Positions 46,734 through 55,282 of a stretch of 64,000 nt of DNA are shown here, one piece after another. Each line of letters starts with the position of its first letter. The stretch's first letter is position 1. The stretch is from Streptomyces sp. TG1A-60 (GTDB lineage Bacteria > Actinomycetota > Actinomycetes > Streptomycetales > Streptomycetaceae): assembly GCF_037201975.1 (NCBI RefSeq), contig NZ_CP147520.1, positions 5,146,001 through 5,210,000 on the forward strand. The letters run 5' to 3'. The notes beneath the pieces are model-generated. The model had not been told where the DNA came from, ran no database searches, and saw nothing but the letters and a program-made list of their open reading frames with translations. The translations under genes and the position numbers were made by a program.

Positions 46734-47578
46734 CTGGCGAATTCCTTCAGGGTGGACTTGATCAACTGGGCGGAGCGGTGAGGACTGAGTGCTGCGGCTC
46801 GCAAGCCATCGAACGCCCTGGTGTACTCACGAACATGATGCTCGCCTTCGAGATAGACGGCATCGGTGATGCCGTCCCGGTACACCAGATCCGGGTCTTC
46901 CGGGGCGGGAAAGCCGAGCATCGTGAACGAGCCCGTGGACGGACAGGTGCCTGAGTCGAAGGGGAGGACCTGCAGGGTCACGGTCGGCAACTCGGCAGAG
47001 TCCAGGACGCGTTCGAGTTGCTCCCGCATCAGTGCCCGATCCCCGATGACATTGCGCACGGCACCTTCGTTCACGATGAACCAGGCATCGGGGGCGTCGG
47101 GGCGAGCCAGCATGGCCTGACGCTCCATGCGGACGCGTACGGCTCTGTCGATGTCCTGGACGGACATGTGTGCACCCGTCGTGTGGAGTTCGCGGGCGTA
47201 CCCCTCGGTCTGCATGAGGCCCGGCACCAACTCACACTGGTACTGGCGGAGCGCGGAGGCATCCTGCTCCAGCCCGATGTAGATGTTGAACCACTCGGGA
47301 ACGCCTGCCCCATGCTCCTGCCACCAGCCGCGTGTCTTGGCCTGCCGGGCAAGTGACTTGAGGAATTCGCGCAGCTCGTCGCTCGTGTCGTAGAACCGGC
47401 AGAGGGCATCGATGTCGGACGGTTGGACCCGGCCGCTGCCCGTCTCCATCCGGTTGACTTTGGAGCCGCTCCAGTCCAGCGCCGTGCCGACCTGGGCGCA
47501 CGTGAGCCCGCTCTTCTCGCGAAGCTTCCTCAGCTCGATCGAGAGACGGCGACGTCGCGCCGTCGGTGAACCGGCCAT
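46730..47578 (-). CDS. Scr1/WhiJ-type HTH regulator (DUF5753)
   Basis: A 282-residue regulator. The N-terminus holds an Xre-like helix-turn-helix (LRKLREKSGLTCAQVGTALDWSGSKVNRMETG) and the rest is the DUF5753 ligand or effector domain with WFNIYIGLEQDASALRQYQCELVPGLMQT and LGFPAPEDPDLVYRDG. Start at ATG 47578; an upstream ATG would add six residues. Paired with DUF397 and near an anti-sigma-like ATPase, it forms the type of gene set seen at the S. coelicolor whiJ and abaA loci, where such regulators repress morphological genes. Confidence 0.93.
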   Translation of the reverse strand: MAGSPTARRRRLSIELRKLREKSGLTCAQVGTALDWSGSKVNRMETGSGRVQPSDIDALCRFYDTSDELREFLKSLARQAKTRGWWQEHGAGVPEWFNIYIGLEQDASALRQYQCELVPGLMQTEGYARELHTTGAHMSVQDIDRAVRVRMERQAMLARPDAPDAWFIVNEGAVRNVIGDRALMREQLERVLDSAELPTVTLQVLPFDSGTCPSTGSFTMLGFPAPEDPDLVYRDGITDAVYLEGEHHVREYTRAFDGLRAAALSPHRSAQLIKSTLKEFAR

Positions 47579-47795
47579 CTCAACCCTTTCAACCATCTGT
47601 CGAATACCGGGCGTTCAGTCTCGCGCCAAGGGATGCGCCTGCCAATCACTCGGAAGTGGGAATCCCGCTGTGCACATTGCACGCCGGGATGATCCGGCGT
47701 CATTCTTGCGGCAACGCCACTCGCCGTGAGCGGGCGTGACACTCCGCTGATCCTGTGAGGTCGGCTCGGAGTCGACATGCGACAGAGAGGTCTTC

Positions 47796-48458
47796 GTGAT
47801 CCAGAAACCGTGTATGTCTCGGAAACAGTGGGACGTGACCTTCACGGCCGATCCCGAGGAAGTCGCTGTCCTGCGGCGCATCATGCGGCTCCACCTGGGG
47901 CTCTGGGGGCTGCATGAAGTCGTCGACGGGGCTCAACTCTGTGTCAGCGAACTCGTGTCGAACGTCATCACGCATGTCGGTCACGGCACTCCGGCCACAC
48001 TCGCGGTCTCGATGAGCGGCACTCACCTGCGCATCGAGGTCCACGACCCCGACACGCGGGCCCTGCCCGCGCTCATGGCCGCGGATTCCGACTCGGAGTC
48101 CGGGCGCGGCATGGCCCTTGTCGATGCCGTCGCCGAGCGCTGGGGTGTTCAACTCCTCGCCGACCGCAAGGTGACGTGGTGCGAGCTCCCCACCACCCTG
48201 ACCTCGCCGAACGGCCACCGCGGAGGATCTCACGTGACAAGAGCGGAAGCGGTGCTCGACCTCTATGGCAGGGCGAAGCCGCTGCCAACAGTTGACTCAG
48301 GTCGGCTGAGCGCAGCCACGGCAGAGGAGGCAGCGATCGGTGCCATTGCTGACCTTCTCCACTGGCTCCGGGCGCACGGCCGCGATGCGGATGATGCGTT
48401 GGACCGAGCCCAGATGCACTTCGAAGCGGAAGCGGGGGTGGTGGGTGACTCGACGTGA
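47796..48458 (+). CDS. Anti-sigma-factor-like ATPase with C-terminal extension
   Basis: A 220-residue protein. Residues 1 to about 135 form a HATPase_c (SpoIIAB/RsbW-like) domain: N-box CVSELVSNVITHV, G1 VHDPD and G2 ESGRGMALVDAVAERWG. The last 75 residues (from about VTRAEAVLDLYGRA) look like a small all-helical second module not normally part of RsbW-like proteins; a GTG at the boundary could initiate it separately. GTG start with AGAGAGG upstream. It diverges from the WhiJ-like gene by 217 bases. RsbW-like proteins sequester sigma factors; the target is unknown. Confidence 0.85.
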   Translation: MIQKPCMSRKQWDVTFTADPEEVAVLRRIMRLHLGLWGLHEVVDGAQLCVSELVSNVITHVGHGTPATLAVSMSGTHLRIEVHDPDTRALPALMAADSDSESGRGMALVDAVAERWGVQLLADRKVTWCELPTTLTSPNGHRGGSHVTRAEAVLDLYGRAKPLPTVDSGRLSAATAEEAAIGAIADLLHWLRAHGRDADDALDRAQMHFEAEAGVVGDST

Positions 48459-48462
48459 GGCG

Positions 48463-51400
48463 CTACCCGGCTTTGATTGTCGAGTAGGTCCATACGTCCG
48501 CCGGGATCTCGTGCTTCAGCTTCCACGTGATAGCCATCGGGTTGCTACCTGTGTGCTTCTCGTACTCCGCCGGACCAAGCAGTATCCACGGCTGGGCGCT
48601 GCCTATGTCGGTGGTCTTGTAACGGCGCACGAAGAGCAGGACGTGGCTGCCCTCAGCGACATGACGCTGATAGCGCAAGCCAGTGGGGGAGGTCTCGGAA
48701 GTCTGGTTCTGGGACTCCCAGTGGAAGAGAGTCTCGCTCTGTGCGTAGTCGTGGTACCTGGTCTGCGGCGAGAAGTCCTTCTCGTCCTTCTCCAGTGTGA
48801 TGAGGAGCGCGTCCGTCTTGATCGAGTCGCACCACTTCACGCCCTCGCGGAAGTCAGCGGGCATGAAGCCGCCGATGTACGACTGCCCCAGCGCAGGCAG
48901 GATCTCCTCGCGGCTGTACGAGGCGTGCACGGCAAGGGGGACGCCGCTCTGACCGCCCAAGCACAAGAGAGGGATGGGTACGTGCTCGGTGCGGGCGAGG
49001 TTGTACTCCAGCACCTGGCGCAGCTCACTACGGACGGCGTGCTGTTTGCGCAGGGTTGCGAATCCGGCGTCGTAGTTGACGTACCCCTTGCGGACGATGC
49101 CGCCGAGTGGCCACAACTGGAAGAAGAGCATGCGGGCGTAGGCCTGTCCCTGTTCGTCAAGGGTGCTGTAGGCAGGGGCATCGTCTTCCAACATTCGCTT
49201 GTATGCAGCGACCCGTAGCGGGTCGTCCACGTGGAGGAACGCGGAGATGCGCTTGAGTAGCGCGGCCTCGCCTTCCGGAGCCTCATCCTTCAGGAGGCCG
49301 GAGCGACGGAGTAGACCCGTCCAAGAGTTCCCGTTGCTCCGGTAGAGCTCCCTGAGCTCGCGTCCGCTCTCTTCGAGGTAGCGGCTGAGCTTCGGCTCGG
49401 CGTAATCTGCCACCTCGCGCGCCAGTGCCGTGACGTTGACGCCGATCTGGTCCTTGAGATTGGCGATGATGGTTTTCTTGGCCTTCTCCTCAAGGATGAT
49501 CTGGCAGCCGGACGGAAGCTGTGGGAAGTCGTGCTCGATGTTGTCCAAGAGCCGCTTGCGGGTCAGGTTCGTCAGGGCACGGAACTGGTTCTCGAAGCGG
49601 AATTCCTTGCGGTGCTGGCCGATGAAGTCCAGCACGGTCAGCACCGCCTTGTTTTCGGTACGGCGGAGACCTCGGCCGAGCTGCTGCAAGAACACCGTTG
49701 CGCTGGAGGTGGGGCGCAGCAAGAGCAGGGTGTCTACGTCGGGGATGTCTAGGCCCTCGTTGAAGAGGTCGACCGAGAAGATCACCTGCAACGCCCCGGA
49801 TGTGAGGTCAGCCAGCGCCTGCTTGCGCTCATCGGCAGGGGTCCCGGCAGACACGGCAACGGCGTTGAGGCCGGCCTTGCGGAAGGACTCCGCCATGAAA
49901 TGCGCGTGCGCAACAGAAACGCAGAAGCCCAAAGCGCGCATGGCACTCGGATCGGCGACTTTCTCCTCAACGGCCTTCAAGACCAGGAGCGCCCGCGCGT
50001 GGTTGGCGGACAACACATCGCTCAGCGCGGTTGCGTCGTACGCTCCGCGATGCCACTTCACCGCACTCAGGTCGGTGTTGTCGCTGATGCCGAGGTAGTG
50101 GAAGGGGCTAAGTAGGTCATTCTCCAAGGCCTCCCACAACCGCATCTCGGCAGCGATGCGCCCATCGAAGAACTCGTCCTGGATGTTCTTGCCGTCCATG
50201 CGCTCGGGAGTCGCGGTCAGCCCAAGCAGCTCCAGTGGTTCGAAATGATCGAGGATCTTCCGGTACGTCGGCGAAGTCCCGTGGTGGAACTCGTCGATCA
50301 CGATCACATCGAAGTGAGCGGCAGCAAGCCGGTCCAATGCGCGCGCGTTCAGTGACTGCACGCTGGCGAATACATGTGCCCAGCGCTCCGGAATCTCACC
50401 ACTGTGCAGGGATTCGCCGAAATTCGCGTCAACCAAGACGTCTTGGTAGGTCCGCAGGGACTGCTGGAGAATTTCCTTGCGATGAGCGACGAACAGCAGT
50501 CGCAGATCACGGCCGTGCTTCTTGCGCAACTGCTTGTAGTCCAGTGCTGCCATCACGGTCTTGCCGGTGCCTGTCGCCGCAACCAGCAGGTTCCGGTGCC
50601 GGTCATGCACCTCCCGTTCGACTTCGAGTCGCTCCAACATGTCGCGTTGATGGGCGTAGGGGCGTACTTCGAGACCGGACAGAGTGATTCTGCGATCCGC
50701 GGCCGAGGTATTCGACGTGCCCCCGGCGATGGCCAACGCTTCCTGGAGTCGAGCGCCGTCGGTGTCCGGGTCGTACAGCTCAAAGGAGGGGTCGCTCCAG
50801 TATGCCTCGAAGGTCGCGTCGAACTTGCGCAGAACGTCGGGTGTGGCGATGGACGACAGCCGGACGTTCCACTCCAGCCCATCGAGCAGCGCGGCCTTGG
50901 AGAGGTTGGAGCTGCCGACGTACGCCGTGTCGTAGCCGCTCTTCCGCCGGAACAGCCATGCCTTGGCGTGGAGCCGCGTCGACCTCGTCTCATAGTTGAC
51001 CTTGACCTCGGCGTTGAACTCCCGCACTAGCCGATCCAGTGCGCGCCGTTCTGTCGCCCCGATGTAGGTCGTCGTGATGACGCGTATCGGCACGTCCCGC
51101 TCACGGGCCGCCTGCAGAGACTGCTCGATGATGCGCAGACCGTGCCACTTCACGAAGGCGCAGAGCAGGTCTATGCGGTCAGCGGTGGCAAGCTCGGCAC
51201 GCAACTCGAAGCCGAGGCTGGGGTCTTCCGGCGAGTTGGTGATGAGGGCGGTATCGGAGAGCGGGATACCCGGGCGTACGGCGAAGACGCCAGGGGCCTC
51301 CTGCCGAGCCAGCGCCAGAAGCTGGCGCGGGCCTGCCGCGACCAGGTCCACCCATTCCTGAGCTCCCTTGAGCGTGCTGATGGATTCCAGGATGTGGTTC

Positions 51401-51624
51401 GCCGCGTGCACCCGCTCCTCGACAGGAATGCCGAGCAGCACGCGTCGTACGGTCGTCGCGACGTGCCTTGCCAGAACGTGCGGTACCGATTCTGCTCCCA
51501 AGGTGTCGCTCACTGGGTGCCATCCGAGGCTCGAGAGCTCCTTCAACTGCTGCTCGCACCGCAGCGTGATGAGTTCCTCGTACACACCCGCGACGGGGTG
51601 TGACAGGCCTCCCGACTCAGACAC
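48463..51624 (-). CDS. PLD-nuclease/superfamily 2 helicase with DUF3427
   Basis: A 1053-residue protein in three parts. Residues about 125-290 form a phospholipase D-like domain with one HKD motif (RLHAKAWLF ... YVGSSNLS). Residues about 320-660 are a superfamily 2 helicase: ATGTGKT, DEFHH (DExH box), LLGLTATPERMDG, and FSVDLFNEGLDIPDVDT followed by QQLGRGLRR. The rest is DUF3427. PLD-helicase-DUF3427 proteins occur as single genes in islands and are suspected of defence against phages or plasmids. Base composition is less GC-rich than its neighbours, so horizontal gain is likely. It ends 4 bases after the HATPase gene in convergent orientation. Confidence 0.92.
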   Translation of the reverse strand: MSESGGLSHPVAGVYEELITLRCEQQLKELSSLGWHPVSDTLGAESVPHVLARHVATTVRRVLLGIPVEERVHAANHILESISTLKGAQEWVDLVAAGPRQLLALARQEAPGVFAVRPGIPLSDTALITNSPEDPSLGFELRAELATADRIDLLCAFVKWHGLRIIEQSLQAARERDVPIRVITTTYIGATERRALDRLVREFNAEVKVNYETRSTRLHAKAWLFRRKSGYDTAYVGSSNLSKAALLDGLEWNVRLSSIATPDVLRKFDATFEAYWSDPSFELYDPDTDGARLQEALAIAGGTSNTSAADRRITLSGLEVRPYAHQRDMLERLEVEREVHDRHRNLLVAATGTGKTVMAALDYKQLRKKHGRDLRLLFVAHRKEILQQSLRTYQDVLVDANFGESLHSGEIPERWAHVFASVQSLNARALDRLAAAHFDVIVIDEFHHGTSPTYRKILDHFEPLELLGLTATPERMDGKNIQDEFFDGRIAAEMRLWEALENDLLSPFHYLGISDNTDLSAVKWHRGAYDATALSDVLSANHARALLVLKAVEEKVADPSAMRALGFCVSVAHAHFMAESFRKAGLNAVAVSAGTPADERKQALADLTSGALQVIFSVDLFNEGLDIPDVDTLLLLRPTSSATVFLQQLGRGLRRTENKAVLTVLDFIGQHRKEFRFENQFRALTNLTRKRLLDNIEHDFPQLPSGCQIILEEKAKKTIIANLKDQIGVNVTALAREVADYAEPKLSRYLEESGRELRELYRSNGNSWTGLLRRSGLLKDEAPEGEAALLKRISAFLHVDDPLRVAAYKRMLEDDAPAYSTLDEQGQAYARMLFFQLWPLGGIVRKGYVNYDAGFATLRKQHAVRSELRQVLEYNLARTEHVPIPLLCLGGQSGVPLAVHASYSREEILPALGQSYIGGFMPADFREGVKWCDSIKTDALLITLEKDEKDFSPQTRYHDYAQSETLFHWESQNQTSETSPTGLRYQRHVAEGSHVLLFVRRYKTTDIGSAQPWILLGPAEYEKHTGSNPMAITWKLKHEIPADVWTYSTIKAG

Positions 51625-51720
51625 GCAGGCTCCTTCGATCGCTCAGACGGCTATGCCCATGTGCAACAGGGCCCACTGACACTCCGCCGGGGAGTTGCTG
51701 ACGCTGGCGGTCTCCCCGCT

Positions 51721-51774
51721 CGCGCTGTTGATCTACGAGTTGAACCCGTGGATGACGTGCTCGATCGTGTGGAG
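51721..51774 (+). repeat. Right copy of the 54-bp direct repeat
   Basis: Counterpart of 46417-46470 (42 of 54 bases identical). It lies between the helicase gene and the truncated HD-domain gene. Confidence 0.75.
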
Positions 51775-51987
51775 CTCTCTCCACGTGCACCTCGACGGGA
51801 ACTCGCTGGCAAGAACGGGATCGCCACAGCAATCCGCAGCTGCTTCCAGAGTCTCGGCATCGTCGCCGAGGAATGGGGCTAGGGACTTGGCCCGAGCCGC
51901 CACTCCGCGCGTGTGAGCCCACCGGCGCGGCAGAGGCTCCGCGAGCAGGGACGCCGTGATGTCGTACGCCCACCCAGGCACGGTCAT
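51733..51987 (-). pseudogene. HD-domain hydrolase, 3' end lost
   Basis: The ATG at 51987 opens MTVPGWAYDITASLLAEP and RRWAHTRGVAARAKSLA, the start of a Streptomyces HD-domain phosphohydrolase family. At about residue 43 (LEAAA) the family sequence, which should continue with WLHDIGYAP and the HD metal motif, stops and is replaced by unrelated sequence running into the right direct repeat. The catalytic HD is missing, so the protein cannot be active. The lost part is not found on the other side of the island. Confidence 0.75.
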
Positions 51988-51997
51988 CTCCGTGTCC

Positions 51998-53008
51998 CTA
52001 GGCCCCGTGACACCCCTCATAACCCCGCCCCGACCCACACCAACACCCCGCCCCCCGCTGCGGCGGCCAAGCCACAGCCAGCCCCCGCGCCGCCAGTGTC
52101 GTCGCGTACTGCGGGAGCAGGATCGTGTCGGCCGGGGACGAGCCCTCCGACGCGGCGAAGGCCTCGTAGGACGGGACCGTGCCGGTCACGATGCCGAGGT
52201 TCGGGGTGCCGGACGACGCCAGCTCCCGCAGCGAGGCCTCTATCGTCGCGAGGTGCTCCCCGTGGGACGGGTATTCCGCGGCCAGGCCTGGAAACGCCCC
52301 CAGCAGCTCCGCCAGTTCGTCCGCCGGCCAGTGGAGGACGGCCACCGGGAAGGGGCGGGACAGCGCCTCGCGGTAGCTGCCCAACTCCGCCCGGAGGCGG
52401 GAGATTTCGGCCTGGAGTTCCGCCGGGTTGTCGGAGCCCAGGGACCAGACGCGCTTGGGGTCGTGCAGTTCGTCCAGGGAGATCGAGGAGGAGTGCAGGG
52501 TGTCGGCCACCGCGTCCCACTCGTCGTGCGCCGCGCCCAGCATGCGGCGGACCCTGTGACGGCCGAACAGCAGCGCGCGGGTCGCGTACGGGGGCTCCGG
52601 GACGTCTGCCAGGAGGAGGGTCACGGCTGAGCTGAAGGTGTCCTGGGCCGCTTCCAGCTCGTCGTGGGATTCCAGGGCCTCGGCGACGATCACCCAGGGG
52701 GCCGGGTCTCGGGGGGCTGATGCGCGGACACCGTCGATGATCGCTCGGGCCTCGGCCTCGTGGCCGTACTCCCACAGGTTGGAGGCCTTCAGGGCTCGTA
52801 CGAGGTGGGGGTTCTCCAGGGGGGTGGAGGACGACAGGAGGCGGTCGTAGAGGGCGGTCGCGGTGGGGCGGTCGCCGGACAGCTCGCGGTGGGCGGCGGC
52901 CTGGAGGAGGAGGTGTTCGGCGTCCTCGGGGTAGAGGTCGGCGGTTCGCTCCAGGCGGGCCGCTTCGGCGGAGTGGTCGACGTTCTCGGCAGGCGTGTCG
53001 GGGCGCAT
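51998..53008 (-). CDS. TPR and SEC-C motif protein
   Basis: A 336-residue protein with helical repeats at the start (EDAEHLLLQAAAHRELSGDRPTA, then VRALKASNLWEYGHEAEARAII, then VIVAEALESHDELEAAQDTF), a central unassigned part and a C-terminal SEC-C-type zinc motif (CWCGSGRGYEGC). SEC-C motifs are found on SecA and on many small proteins of unknown role. ATG 53008 is used; a GTG three codons earlier is possible. No ribosome site is obvious, so translation may be leaderless. It abuts the HD remnant (10 bases). Confidence 0.8.
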   Translation of the reverse strand: MRPDTPAENVDHSAEAARLERTADLYPEDAEHLLLQAAAHRELSGDRPTATALYDRLLSSSTPLENPHLVRALKASNLWEYGHEAEARAIIDGVRASAPRDPAPWVIVAEALESHDELEAAQDTFSSAVTLLLADVPEPPYATRALLFGRHRVRRMLGAAHDEWDAVADTLHSSSISLDELHDPKRVWSLGSDNPAELQAEISRLRAELGSYREALSRPFPVAVLHWPADELAELLGAFPGLAAEYPSHGEHLATIEASLRELASSGTPNLGIVTGTVPSYEAFAASEGSSPADTILLPQYATTLAARGLAVAWPPQRGAGCWCGSGRGYEGCHGA

Positions 53009-53168
53009 GGACGACACCGTACTGCCGATAGGGGACGGGGGGCAGGTATGCGCAGGCCAGGGGTGCCCCCGCCCCCGGCTCGGTGCGGCACGAGCGTGGG
53101 GGTGGGAGGCGGGGGAGGGGAAGGGGCGTGCGGTAGAGGGTGCCCGTGAGCGCGGTCGGGAGATCGCG

Positions 53169-54710
53169 TCAGATCGTCACTCCGTCGATCTGCAGCGTCT
53201 GTACCGCGCCCGCCGCGAACGGCACCGCCACCGACTTGCCGCTCAGGCGGGTGTCCGTGTACGCGCGGTAGCGGTCGCTGCCGCCCGAGGTGTGGGTGTT
53301 CCAGCGGGGGACCAGGCCGTTCGTGCCGCCGGTCACCGTCGTGAAGCGGGAGAGGTCGAAGGTGAGGGTCTGGGCCGAGGTGGAGGTGTTGATCGCGACG
53401 ATCACCAGGCGGCGGGCCGACGCGTCGTACGCCGCCGCCGTGTAGCTGGAGCCCGTGTCCAGGATCGTCATTCCTGGGCGGATGTGGCGGCTGAACTGGG
53501 CCATCACGTAGTACTTGGTCTGGACCGTCGTCGGCTGGAGGGTGTTCGCGTCGTAGGCGATCATGGCCCAGCCGACCGTGGGGTCCATCACCTGCCAGTA
53601 GCACCAGGCCGTGGGGTGGAGCCAGCGGAAGTCGTAACAGAGGTTGCGGGCCAGGGTCCAGCCGGTCGCGTCGCTGTCGCCCGTCTCCGAGTTCCAGAGC
53701 TTCTTGCCGGAGCCCGTGACCACGTCTGTGTAGAGGAGGTCCCTACGGCCGCCCGCGCCCTGGTAGCCGTGCACGTTCACCTGGCTGACCAGGGACTTCG
53801 TCGAGGAGCCGAAGGAGTTCCAGGTCGAGCGGGCCGTGTCGTAGTTCGTCTCGTCGGAGGCGGCGATGCGGACGGAGGACAGGCCGCGCTTGTCCAGTTC
53901 GCTGCGCATGTACGGGAGTACGGCGGCCTGGACGGCCGGATCCATGTGGCAGCCCTCCTGTTTGCCGGTCGCCGTCCACCACGACGCGGCCGGCTCGTTG
54001 AAGGGGTCGACCGTCGCGAAGTCCACGCCCCAGTCGTTCTTCGCGCGCAGAGCCACCGCCGCCAGGTGGGAGGCGTGCTGGCGGTAGTTCCAGGACTGGA
54101 GGTTGTTACCGCCGCCCGAGGCGCCCGAGGGGTTGTGGTTCAGGCACATCCACCACATCGGGGAGTTCGCGAAGAGTTCGGTGGTCGCGCCTCGCGCCAC
54201 CGCCTTCGTCAGGGCCGCGCGCTGGTTCGGGTCCGCCGTCCAGTCCCAGGCCGAGGACGTCGGGTCCTCGTTGTTCCAGTCCTGCCAGAAGCCCTCGATC
54301 TGCTTGAAGGCGGGGATGTTGGGGGACTCGACCATCGACTCGCCGTTGACGCTGTTCCAGCTGCACGCGCCGAGGTTGTAGCGGGCGATGTTCATGCCCA
54401 GGCCGGGCAGGGCCGTGCCGTTGTACGTCGTCGTCCTGGTGGTGAACCACAGGTCGGCGAAGTCGTCCCGGGCGCCGAAGACGTTCGCCCACCAGGCGAG
54501 CGAGGTGCCCCAGCCCTCCCAGGTGCCGTATCCCGTTCCCGGGTTGATCGCGATGGTCGCGTCCGCGTGTGCGGTGCCCGTGCCGAGGGCGGTGCCCGCG
54601 AGCGCGCCGCCGGCCGCGGCCAGCAGGGCTCTGCGGCCGAACGCCGGGGAGTGGGCCGTGGGGGAGTCGGGGTGCTCGGGGTTCCGGGGTGCGGGTGGCG
54701 CTGCGGTCAT
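53169..54710 (-). CDS. Secreted GH30-family glycoside hydrolase (beta-1,6-galactanase-like)
   Basis: A 513-residue enzyme exported by the Tat route: FGRRALLAAAGGALAG with twin arginines, cleaved after AHA at about residue 50. The catalytic TIM barrel has the acid/base in VDPFNEPAASW and the nucleophile in LWNSETGDSD, as in GH30 enzymes. The C-terminal beta domain (VIVAINTSTSAQTLTFDLS) is also typical. The closest group by motifs is endo-beta-1,6-galactanase (GH30_5). ATG 54710 has a GGAG site; a GTG at 54827 would lengthen it unnecessarily. Substrates are plant or fungal galactans. Confidence 0.88.
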   Translation of the reverse strand: MTAAPPAPRNPEHPDSPTAHSPAFGRRALLAAAGGALAGTALGTGTAHADATIAINPGTGYGTWEGWGTSLAWWANVFGARDDFADLWFTTRTTTYNGTALPGLGMNIARYNLGACSWNSVNGESMVESPNIPAFKQIEGFWQDWNNEDPTSSAWDWTADPNQRAALTKAVARGATTELFANSPMWWMCLNHNPSGASGGGNNLQSWNYRQHASHLAAVALRAKNDWGVDFATVDPFNEPAASWWTATGKQEGCHMDPAVQAAVLPYMRSELDKRGLSSVRIAASDETNYDTARSTWNSFGSSTKSLVSQVNVHGYQGAGGRRDLLYTDVVTGSGKKLWNSETGDSDATGWTLARNLCYDFRWLHPTAWCYWQVMDPTVGWAMIAYDANTLQPTTVQTKYYVMAQFSRHIRPGMTILDTGSSYTAAAYDASARRLVIVAINTSTSAQTLTFDLSRFTTVTGGTNGLVPRWNTHTSGGSDRYRAYTDTRLSGKSVAVPFAAGAVQTLQIDGVTI

Positions 54711-55282
54711 GTCAGCTCCGGGGATGCGGGTGTCAGGGAGGGGAGAAGCGGGGGATGCGGGTGCCGGGGGAGTAGAGACGCGGGGAGGGGAGAGGAAGGA
54801 CGGGGCCAGGGACGGCAGTGCGGTCACCTTCTGACGGGGATCAGAAGGGCCATCGGAAGAGTCGGGGGTGAACCGTGAGGTTGTCGAGAGTTATGACAGC
54901 GCTTTCTGCGATTTCTTTCACGGGTTGTGAGAAGGGCAGATGAAAGTCTTCGCCCTCCCCCGCCTCGACCTGCGGGTACCCGTCGCCGAGGCGATCGGGC
55001 GGGCGGACGTTCTCGACAAGAAGTGCGGGGGCGGGCCGTGGCTCCTGCCCCGGGCGGCGGCGCTGTGTTGCCGACCTCCGCGACCGGTGCGACGGTGTTC
55101 GAGGCGCCTCGCGGAGGCGACGGTCCAGTAAGGAACCGCCTTGCCAGAGTCGACGGCGCCGCGCGTCGACGCGCGGTTCGGCCGCGCCCACCAACCTGGC
55201 GCACTCTCGGCATCCAGCGCTCCGTGAAGTCGACGCGCGTCCACGAACCCTCGGGGGTAGCGCACAGAAAGCGGGAAATCCA
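54711..55282. other. Divergent region between GH30 and subtilisin genes
   Basis: About 570 bases without a good gene. It contains a LacI-type palindrome at 54895-54906 and the ribosome region of the S8 gene. Short open frames here have no recognisable product. Confidence 0.45.
54895..54906. promoter_or_regulatory. LacI-family-type operator candidate
   Basis: gacagcgctttc is a near-palindrome around AGCGCT, the centre typical of LacI/CebR-type sites. It lies about 185 bases before the GH30 start, as expected for a sugar-controlled glycosidase gene. Confidence 0.45.

Noticed and set aside
48232..48458. Separate small gene at the end of the anti-sigma-like ATPase
   Set aside because: It is in the same frame with no stop between; the single fused protein is the simpler reading, though the GTG is noted.
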